Shown here one piece after another: positions 20,134-29,500 of a DNA stretch of 64,000 nt; within the stretch, counting starts at the first letter, position 1, and each line of letters starts with the position of its first letter. This DNA is from Acorus gramineus (lineage: Eukaryota; Streptophyta; Magnoliopsida; Acorales; Acoraceae): the NCBI GenBank assembly GCA_030737835.1, contig JAUJYN010000025.1:1364001-1428000 (forward strand), written 5' to 3'. A program made the position numbers and the translations under genes. The notes beneath the pieces are model-generated. The model searched no databases and was not told the DNA's origin. It saw only the letters and a list, made by a program, of their open reading frames with translations.

Positions 20134-21239
20134 TCCTCCCCCCAAATGTCTCCTCTCTCACTCTCTTTGGTCCAGCCCTCTTGAGGTGTTTGGTAGAGTT
20201 TTAGAAGGGGAAGATGAGGAAGAAGTGCTTGGAAGAGCAAAGAAGAGAAGGTGTGTGCCATTGTTGTTGTCTCTTCCCTCTCCTCCTCTTATTGCTCCCC
20301 CCTAATGTTATCCATGGATCCCCCCTCCCCTCTGGTTCAGCAAGAAGAAGAGGAATGAAGGCTGAAGTGGTGTTAGTGGTGGTGGTGGTCGAGGTGGTCA
20401 TGGGCGTGCTTGTGAGCTCCCACACCTCCCCCTTCCCTTTCCCCTTCTCTTGGTAAGCTTGTTATGCCTGTGTCATTTGGAGCCTTATTTTTCGATCGGA
20501 GTCGCTAAAATTTTGGCTTTTAGCCACCTGCAGGAGTTGGAGCGCTCTGATTGAAAATTAAGTTACAAAATTTTCTCCTAGAAGTTATGTATTTCTGATT
20601 TAGTATTTGGATTTAATTTTGTTAAAATCCAAGATGAAGAGGTTTAAATATGATTTTATTATGTGATGCTCAGTTTTGAGTTACCTTTCATCCAAAAGTG
20701 GAATTAGATCAACTGGATTCATGTAGTAAAAGTTATGGGTATTTTACCAAGTATACCCTGGCAATGAAAAATTCTGGCAGCAGCCCTATTCAATGTTTAG
20801 CTCACATTTCAGAAAAGCTGGAGGAATTATTTGATCTTGGCATAAACATGAAAGTTGTAGATAATCTTCTTGGCTTTCCAGTGGACTTTGAATTGTGCAA
20901 TTCGGAGCTATATTGAGGAAGTTATGGCTGTTCTAGTGAAGCATGTACAGAATTTCTAAGTCAGGGACGAATTGGTCATTTGGATCCCTCTTTTAGATAT
21001 TTATTGGCCCAAAAATATATCTCTCTCTCTCTCCCACTCCCCACGTCTACCACTCTTGCCTCTCTTTCTCTCTTTCACAATCCCCCCCCCCCCAAGTGTT
21101 TGTGCTAATGTCACAAAGAGAAGAGAAGGAGAAGGTGAAGGAGGAAGAACAAGTTTGTGTAAGTGTTGTTAATTGTTGTTGATCCTCCTCTCTCTAGCTC
21201 CCTTTTCATGACCATTCCCCCCCCCCCCCTGATTTGCAG

Positions 21240-21356
21240 CCAAAGAGGGCTGGTGAGAGGCTGAAGAGGAGGCGTGGTGGTGGTGGTGGTGGTGGTTGAG
21301 GTGGCCGTGGGCGCGTCGAGAGCCCCGCATCTCCCCCTTTCCTTTTCCCTCTTTTG
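21240..21356 (+). promoter_or_regulatory. Exon-like block with GGT repeats in LTR leader
   Basis: The block follows TGATTTGCAG (ending 21239) after a long C/T-rich run, and is followed by GTAAGTCC from 21357. It contains a (GGT)n stretch, TTGAGGTGGCCGTGGGCG and a pyrimidine-rich end. Related blocks with the same borders are seen near 27242-27354, 28801-28890 and 35442-35553, and on minus strands near 1500, 51930 and 60400. It reads as a plausible 5'-UTR exon; transcription data are lacking. Confidence 0.45.
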
Positions 21357-21890
21357 GTAAGTCCTCTTCCCCTTCTTCTTGATTTTTAGGGCTGTTGGGA
21401 TGGTTGGGGAGGTCATGCATGCTAGGTAGATGGGTTAGAGTGTGTGTGAGGGGTTGGGGAGGGTTAAAAAGGGGCTGTCTGCGCGTTGGGGGCTGTCTGC
21501 GCGTGCGCAGGAGGGCGCTGGCAGGCGCATGCGGGCGCACAAACGTGCGCGGGTGCGCGCGGGCGCTGGTGCAAGCGAGGGTGCGCGCGGGGCGTGCACG
21601 CGAGTGCTCGCGGGCGCGCGCGAGGCAGTGCGTTTAGGCATGTGCCTGGGCGCGCAGCTGGGACCAGTGCGCGCGCGCGCGTGCGGGCGCGTGCGTGCGC
21701 ATGCTGGGGCATGCGTGGGGCTGCCCAGGGTCTCGGGTAGGTGCTAGGGCACCCGGGCATGCGTGCGTACGCACGTGCTCGCATGCGTGCGAGCCCGTAT
21801 GCATGCATGTCTAAGTCTTTGGTAATTCTAGTGATTTCTAAGTGTTAAATTGTGATGTTACTCACCAAATTTGATGCCCCTACCTTGCAG

Positions 21891-21929
21891 ATCTCGTCAG
21901 ATGGGATGCGCGAGGTCCCGGGTTATATG
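21891..21929 (+). promoter_or_regulatory. Microexon-like block (39 nt), reference family-2 copy
   Basis: CCTACCTTGCAG ends at 21890 and GTGAGTCG begins at 21930. The 39-base block between starts ATCTCGTC and contains GATGCGCGAGGTCCCG. Family-1 copies have 36 bases with a different middle but the same borders. Confidence 0.5.
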
Positions 21930-23002
21930 GTGAGTCGTTCGATCCAATCCCCCCCCCCTCTCGGGATGCGCTCGACGTGCGTAGACGCGCGTCGCGCATC
22001 GATGGGGCCCCCTAGCTATACTACTTGTGTAGATAAGTAGTATGGCCATGCTTAAGCTGTAATATGTAGATATCTTGCATGCTAGGCTTATATACATGTA
22101 TTGTATCCATGTATGAATGATTGTGTTGCATGCGCCCCTCTAGTATGGGCATGTATGTTGTAAATGTGTATGGATGTATAGAATATGGCATGCCTTAGGT
22201 AGTATTGTAATACTACTCCCACCATATTAATGGGAATATACAGTATGATTAAGTCTGGGTTAATAACGGGCACCTGCCTAATATTCCTTTGCGATAAGAC
22301 TCGAGGGCGTGGTGTAGCTGTTGCGCCCATGCTAATGGGGCAAAGCTATGACCAGCTTCATGAGATGATGATCTCTCTCGCCCTCTCCCTCTGAACGAAC
22401 TGAGTAAGTAGATGCGATTTCCTACTCGACTCAGGTTCGTTTGGAATATTGGCATGCACCTGTTAGTGCGCGAGACCGCGCTTGATCCTTTCTTTTAAGT
22501 TGGCGATATCCAACGCATGTTTAAGTTAGGCCTTGTGATTAATGACCATGTATGCATGTTGTATGATTTATTATGATGTAAATCCATGTTGGGGAGTGTC
22601 CCTATACATATTAGATGATTGTGCATATGGTTCATGCACATAGCTGGATATATTTATATGCGCATGTTAAAAACTGATAGGCCTATTTGAAATAGGCATG
22701 GGTATGACCCGCTGCCGGGTTGTACCTTATTAGTTAGAGCGCTAGCGATGTAATTGCCCCGTGCATCCGAGCGATGCACTCATTTGGAATTCAGGAGAAT
22801 TCATTAGCTTATGGGATTATTTCTATGTGAGAGCAGAGGCAACCCCTTTGTGTCTGAGCGACGCAACGGTGTGGGAGTACAGTAGTATTCGATATATTGA
22901 TAAGTGATTATCGAGAGCAGTTGTTTTTCCATTGGGTTCGCTTTGCGAACATGGAATGTTTACTCCCAATGTCGTCCGTGATGAAGAGGCCCGGGTTGTA
23001 GC

Positions 23003-23290
23003 TGTCCTGACAGAGGGCTCCCATCCATAGGTACCACCGATGCGTTCGGGAGCGTATTGATCATCGGAGTGTACCAGGTAGAGGCTACCCGGGAGAGGGC
23101 TAATGAATGATATTGCGAGCGTGGAATCGTTCTCCCCTTCGTTGGATCCGATGTAGGAACTCCCCAGCGTTGGGAAAGCTGTCCTGACAGAGGGCTCCCA
23201 TCCGTAGGTACCACCGATGCATTCGGAAGGTACTGATCGTGGGAGTATACCAGGTAGAGGCTACGCAGGGGAAAGGGCTACCGGTGGACC
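23003..23290 (+). repeat. Tandem CTGACAGAGGG module in LTR
   Basis: The block GTCCTGACAGAGGGCTCCCA, followed by a GGTACCACCGATGC stretch and GGGAGTATACCAGG, appears twice 178 bases apart (23003 and 23181). Family-1 LTRs carry one unit (for example about 3050 and 12470). LTRs at 28095-31703 and 34727-38385 carry two to three. The unit includes the GGATCCGATGTAGGAACTCC stretch. It looks like an expanding internal subrepeat. Confidence 0.75.
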
Positions 23291-23564
23291 AAGGGTGTAG
23301 AGCAGTCTAAGTCTCTTCCAAAAGTCCCAAGAGTCTCCCTCCGGGAGTGAGGGTGAGGATGAGGTGAAGACACGTCGCCTCGTGACCCATTCGTTGTTCG
23401 TCCGTTCCCATAGTTGTTGGGTCCGGTCTCGTATCGATGTTTAAAGACATCGTTGGGCAGTTATCTCGATGTAGATGATCCAATAGTGTTGCGTAGACCA
23501 GTAATCCCGGGTCTCCTCGACCAACAGTATGGTCTCTCCCTAAAAGTCCCAAGAGTCTCCCTCC

Positions 23565-23592
23565 GGGAGTGAGGGTGAGGGTGAGGGTGAGG
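23565..23592 (+). promoter_or_regulatory. G-rich GGGTGA run, possible G-quadruplex
   Basis: Four GGG tracts (23565, 23573, 23579, 23585) are separated by loops of 5, 3 and 3 bases. A CTCCC-TCC-GGGAG hairpin overlaps the first tract. The (GGGTGA)n run recurs at the same place in nearly every LTR of families 1, 2 and F. Folding is a prediction from the pattern only. Confidence 0.45.
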
Positions 23593-23706
23593 TTGGTCGC
23601 GCCGCCGCGTGACCCTGTTATCCATGGGTTTCCACCCATGTTTACCTTGAAAGGGAATTGTTTATGTATTGAACTGTTGTATGGTGATTGGTTTCCAGCC
23701 ACTCAC

Positions 23707-23721
23707 TGAGCTTGTAGCTCA
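23707..23721 (+). promoter_or_regulatory. Conserved LTR hairpin TGAGC-TTGTA-GCTCA
   Basis: This is the family-2 form of the hairpin, 25 bases upstream of an acceptor-like TTTCTTTTCAG (ending 23746). The stem is the same as in families 1 and G, while the loop differs in sequence and length. Other copies are at 31285, 33350, 33888 and 37968, and on minus strands near 41955, 42825, 49325 and 55125. Confidence 0.55.
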
Positions 23722-24234
23722 CCCCTCGCATACTGTTTCTTTTCAGGGGCAGTGTTGGGCGTGGAGCTGGAGCTTTCCTGTGGCGTGGTCTTATGGGCGT
23801 GGAGCGTTCTTCCGGCGGATGGCGAGTGCGAGGCTGTCAGCAGTCCTAGAGTCATTGTATATATTGTAAATCGTGCATGTGGCACAGGTTGTATTTTCTT
23901 TTGTCTAGACTTGGCTCTCACAGGACAGTGATTGTGTATTCGAGTCTGTAATAATGTTTTTGGTTTACAGACATTGTTTATATATTATGCTTCCGCTTTT
24001 CAGTCAGTTACCATTATCCTTGCTTTGCCACCTTGTGTGTTGTTGTTGGAGTCTTTATTGACCTCAGGTATTGATAGCTGATATTTTATTATTGTCACGT
24101 CTCGGGGACGGCCACCCTGGGGCGTGACAAAGCTTTCCCCTCTTCTTTTTCTAGTTTTTCAGCTCATTGGATGTGTTGGGAGGTGGTGCATGCTAAGTGT
24201 TTGTGTATTGGTTTGTGTGTGCTTGGTTGCTTGG

Positions 24235-24720
24235 GTGTAGGGGTGCCGGCGTGCCCGTGTGTCTGCTGCCCTGTGTGTGCTGCCTGTGCCCAGCTTGCTC
24301 TGTCTGCTGCCCTGCGAGCACCAACACTCATGCCCAGCAGCTGTGCCCAGCATGCCCTGCCTGCTGCCCTGCCAGCACCTGTGTCTATGCCAGGCGTGCC
24401 CTGCATCTGTGCCCAGCGCATCCTGCCGCGTGCCCTGCCTCTGCGTCCAGCGTGCCCTGCGCCTGTGCCCAGCGTGCCCTGCGGCGTGCCCTGCGTCTGT
24501 GCCCAGCGCGTCCTGCGCCTGTGCCCAGTGCGTCCTGCGACGTTCCCTGCGACTGTGCCCAGCGCGCCCAGCGACTGTGCCCAGTGCGTCCTGCGACGTT
24601 CCTTGCGACTGTGCCCAGCGCGCCTTGCCCTGCCTGTGCAACCCGAGTGCTGCCCCGCGTGTGCGTGCCTCCCTCTGCATGTGTGCTGCCCCGCTTGCCC
24701 TGCTCGCTTGCTACCTCGCG
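24235..24720 (+). repeat. GTGCCCAGCG/CCTGCG minisatellite replacing the GC block
   Basis: Units such as CTGTGCCCAGCGTGCCCTGC and CAGTGCGTCCTGCGACGTTC repeat irregularly, some about 36 bases apart (24525-24620). It sits where other LTRs carry the GCGTGCGC block, and the microexon acceptor next to it is missing although GTGAGTGG at about 24743 remains. Cysteine/alanine-rich open frames here are repeat artefacts. Confidence 0.8.
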
Positions 24721-26542
24721 ATGCGCGATGACCCGGGTTGCGGTGAGTGGTTTAATCCAATCCCTCCCCCCCCTCGGGATGCGCTCGACGCGCATAGTCG
24801 CGCGTCGCGCATCGATGGGGCCCCCTAGCTATACTACTTGTGTAGATAAGTAGTATGGCCATGCTTAAACTATAATATGTTAGATATCTTGCATGCTAGG
24901 CTTATATGGCATGTATTGTATCCATGTATGTATGATTGTATTGCATGCGCCCAGCTAGTATGGGCATGTATTTCTGTAATGTGTATGGATGTATAGAATA
25001 TGGCATGCCTTAGGTAGTATTGTAATACTACTCCCACCATATTAATTGAAATATCCAGCATGATTAAGTCTGGGTTAATAACGGGCACCTGCCTAATATT
25101 CCCTTGCGATAAGACTCGAGGGTGTGGTGTAGTTGTTGCGCCCATGCTAATGGGGGCAAAGCTATGATCAGCTTCATGAGATGATGATCTCTCTCGCCCT
25201 CTCCCTCTAAATGGACTGAGTAAGTAGATGCGATTTCCTACTCGACTCAGGTTCGTTTGGAATATTGACATGCACCTGTTAGTGCGTGAGATCGCGCTTG
25301 ACCCTTTCTTTTAAGTTGGTGATATCCAACGCATGCTTAAGTTATGCCTTGTGTGCTTATATGATTAATGGCCACGTATGCATGTTTAAGTGGGCCATAC
25401 CATGTATGCATGTTGTATGATTTGTTGTTTATGATGTAAATCCATGTTAGGGGTCACCCTTATGGTCAATTATTAAATGATTGTGCATATGGTTCATGCA
25501 CATAGCTAGATATAATTCTCCTAGATAAAATATATGCACATGTTAAAACTAATTAGGCCTATCTGAAATAGGCGTGGGTATGACCCGTTGTCGGGTTGTA
25601 CCTTATTAGTTAGAGCGCTAGTGATGTAATCGCCCCCGTGCATCCGAGAGATGCACTCGTTTGGAATTCAGGAGAATTCATTATCTTATCGGTTTCTTAA
25701 GCCATTAGTTGTGGCATTAAGCTAGGCCTACCCGTGCTAGGCGTGTATATGAACCGCCTGTTGGGTTATGTGCCTTGAGATTATTTCTGCGTGTGAGCAG
25801 AGGCAACCCCCCCTTGTGTCCGAGCAACGCAACTGTGTGGGAGTACAATAGTATTCGCTATCATCGATATGTGATTATCGAGAGTAGTTCGTTTTGCGAA
25901 CATGGAGTGTTTCCTCCCAATGTCGTCCGTGTTGAAGCGGCCCAGGTTGTAGCTGTCCTGATAGAGGGCCCCCACCTGTAGGTACTATCGATGCATGCGG
26001 CAAGATGTACTGATCGTGGGGGTATACCAGGTAGAGGCTACTCGGGAGAGGGCTAACGAATGATATTGCGAGCGTGGAATCGTTCTCCCCTTCGTTGGAT
26101 CCGATGTAGGAACTTCCCGGCGTTGGAAAAGCTGTCCTGACAGAGGGCTCCCATCCGTAGGTACCACCGAGGCGTTCGGAAGCGTACTGATCGTGGGAGT
26201 ATACCAGGTAGTGACTACCCGGGGAAAGGGCTACCGGTGGACCAAGGGTGTAGAGGAGTCTAATCTCTCCAAAAGTCCTATGTCACCTGTAAAGGGTGAG
26301 GGTGAGGATGAGGTGAAGACACGTCACCGCGTGACCCATTCGTGGTTCGTCCGTTCCCATAGTTGTTGGGTCCGGTTGCGTATCGATGTTCAAAGACATC
26401 GTTGGGCAGTTATCTTGATGTAGATGATCTAGTAGTGTTGTGTAGACCAGTAATTCCGTGTCTCTTTGACCAACGGTATGGTCTCTACCCAAGAGACCCA
26501 AGAGTCTCCCTTCGGGAGTGAGGGTGAGGGTGAGGTTGGTGA

Positions 26543-29500
26543 TGTTATGCCTGTGTCATTTGGAGCGCTCTGATTGAAAATTTGGCTACATAATTTTTCT
26601 CCTCGAAGTTATGTATTTCCGATTTGGTATTTGGATTTGATTTTGTTAAAATCCAAGATGAAGAGGTTTAAATATGATTTTATTATGAGATGCTCAGTTT
26701 TGAGTTAGATTTCGTACAAAAGTGGAATTAGATCAACTGGATTCATGTAGTAAAAGTTATGGGTATTTTTCCAAGTATACCCCGGGGATGAAAAATTCTG
26801 GCAGCAGCCCTGTTCTATGTTTATCTCTAATTTCGGAATAGCTGGAGGGATTATTTGATCTTGGCATAAACATGAAAGTTGTAGATAATCTTCTTGGATT
26901 TCCAGTGGACTTTGAATTGTGCAATTCGGAGCTATATTGAGGAAGTTATGGCTGTTCTAGTGAAGCATGTACAGAATTTCTAGTCAGGGATGAATTGGTC
27001 ATTTCTATCCCTCTTTTAGATATTTATTTGCCCAAAATATCTCTCTCCCACACCCCACGTCTACCTCTCTAGGGTCTCTCTTTCTCTCTTTCAATGCCAC
27101 CCATGTGTTTGTATTAATTCCTCAAAGAGAAGAGAAGGAGAAGGTGCAAGTGCAAGTCTAGGTTTGTGTAGGTGTTGTTGTTGTTGTTGATCTCCTCTCT
27201 CTCAAGCACCTTTTCATGAACTTTCCCCCCCCTGATTTGCAGCCAAGAAGGGCTGGTGAGAGGCTGAAGAGGTGGTGGTGGTGGTGGTGGTGGTTGAGGT
27301 GGCCGTGGGCGCGTCGAGAGCCCCGCATCTCCCCCTTTTCCTTTCCCTCTTTTGGTAAGTCCTCTTCCCCTTCTTTTTTGATTTTTAGGGCTGTTGGGAT
27401 GGTTGGGGAGGTCATGCATGCTAAGTAGATGGGTTAGAGTGTGTGTTAGGGGTTGGGGAGGGTTAAAAAAGGGGTAAAGGTTGGCTGGACGCGTGTCGGG
27501 GGTTGTCTGCGCGCGTGCGCACGCAGGCGTGCGCGCAGGTGGGCGCTGGCAGGCGCAGGCTAGCGCGCAGTTGCGCGCGGGCCCGTGCGCCCGAGCACGC
27601 TGGTGCGCGCGGAGTGGGCGCGCGGGAGCTGGCGCGAGCGGGGGCGCGCGCGGGGCGCGCGCGAGCGCGGGGCAGTGCGCCTGGGCATGCGTCTGGGCGC
27701 GGGGGCTGGGGGCCAGTGCGCGCCCGGGCGTGTGTGCGCGTGCTGGGGCATGCGTGGGGCTGCCCAGGGTCTCGGGTAGGTGATGGGGCACCCGGGCATG
27801 CGTGCGTACGCGCGTGCTCGCATGCGTGAGAACCCGTATGCGTGCATGTCTAAGTCTTTGGTATTTCTAATGATTTTTAAGTGTTAAATTGTGATGTTAC
27901 TCACCAAATTTGATGCCCTTACCCTGCAGATCTCGTCGGATGGGATGCGCGAGGTCCCGAGTAATGGTGAGTGGTTTGATCCAATCAACCCCCCCCCCTC
28001 TCAGGAAGCGCTCGACGCACGTAGACGCGCGTCGCGCATCGATTGGGCCCCCTAGCTATACTACTTGTGTAGATAAGTAGTATGGCCATGCTTGTGTTGT
28101 GCTTGTGTCATTAGGAGCACTCTGATTGAAAATTTAGGTACATAATTTTTTTCCTATATGTACTCCCAATTTGGTATTTGGATTTGATTTTGTTAAAATA
28201 CAAGATGAAGATGTTTAAATATGAGTTTACTGTGAGATATCCAGTTTTGAGTTAGCTTTCGTACAGAAGTGGAATTAGATCACTTGGATTCCTGTAGTAA
28301 AAGTTATGGGTATTTTTCCAATTATACCCCGGGGAGGGAAATTTTGGCAGCAGCGCTGTTCTATGTTTAGCTCTAATTTCGGAATAGCTAGAGGGATTAT
28401 TTGATCTTGGCATAAACCTGAAAGTTGTAGATAATCCTCTTGGCTTTCCAACGGACTTGGAATCGTGCAATTCGGAGCTGTATCGAGGAATTTATGGCCG
28501 TTCCAATGAAGCATGCGCAGAATTTCAAGTCAAAGGGCGACTAGGTCTTTTCATCTCTTTTAGATATTTGTGCGCAACAAATATCTCTCTCTCTCTCTCT
28601 CTCTCTCTTCCCTTCTCACTTCAACGCCTACTTCTTGGTTCTCCTTCTCTCTTTCAAAGGCCCCCCCAAGTGTTTGTTTAAATGTCTCAAAGAGAAGGAG
28701 GAGGTGAAGGAAGAAGAGAAGGTTGTGCATGTGTGGTGTTGTTTGTTCCCCTCTCTCTCAAGCTCCCTTTTCATGGATTCCCCCCCCCCCTGATTTGCAG
28801 CCATTGGAGGGCTGAGGTGGTGGTGGTGGTTGAGGTGGTCGCGGGTGCGTCGAGGGCCCCCGAACCTCCCCCTTTCGTTCCCCCTCCAAGGTGAGCTCTT
28901 CCCCTTCTTTTCTTGGTTTTCATGGCTTAAGGGGAAGTTAGGGAGGTCATGCATGCTAGGTAGATGGGTTAGGGTGTGTGTGAGGGGTTGGGGAGGGTTA
29001 AAATGAGGTTGGGATGGGCTGGGCGCGCGCTGGGCGCAGTCTGCCCGCGTGCGCTCGCAGGCGCGAGCGCAGGTGGGCACTGGCAGGCGCAGTTGGGCAC
29101 GCAGGCGAGCGCGGGTGCGCGCGCGAGCAGGGGTGCCCGCGGGCGCGCGCGAGCGTGCGCGCGGGCGGAGCAGTGCACCTGGGCATGCGCCTAGGCGCGG
29201 GGCTGGGGACCAGTGCGCGTGTTGGGGAGTGTGAGCAGGGTGCTGCGTGGGGGGCGCAGTGCGCGCGGGTACGCGCTGGGCTGGACGCGCGGTGCGCGCG
29301 GGCGCGCGCTAGCGTGCTCGCGGCAGTGCGTCTGGGCGCGCGGGCAGGCGCGCGGCAGTGCGCCGAGGGTGCTGGGGTGCGTGCGTGCGTGCGCGTGCAG
29401 GGGGCCATGCGTGTGGCTGCCTGAGGGTTCAGGTAGGTGTCAGGGCACTCGGACTCGCGTGCGTGCTCGCATGCGTGCGAGCCCGTAGGCATGCTTGTTC

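Larger units (their letters stand above)
20460..24129 (+). mobile_element. Solo LTR, family 2 (3,670 bp), TSD AAGCT
   Basis: TGTTATGCC at 20460 to GTGACA at 24129 is flanked by AAGCT on both sides (20455-20459 and 24130-24134). No PBS, PPT or coding sequence is attached, so it is the product of recombination between the two LTRs of an inserted element. It is a good reference copy: exon-like block 21240-21356, GC-rich block 21475-21790, microexon-like block 21891-21929, two CTGACAGAGGG units (23003 and 23181 onward), G-rich run 23565-23592, hairpin 23707-23721 and acceptor-like TTTCAG at 23746. Confidence 0.95.

Noticed and set aside
23003..23290. CRISPR-like array from regularly spaced repeats in the LTR
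   Set aside because: Only two to three long units without short unique spacers, inside a plant LTR; it is an LTR subrepeat.
23669..23869. Recurring ~65-residue open frame with CWAWSWSF in many family-2 LTRs
   Set aside because: It recurs because the LTR itself is repeated. It spans the hairpin and the acceptor-like site, and its start and end vary between copies. No codon-level selection can be shown by eye.
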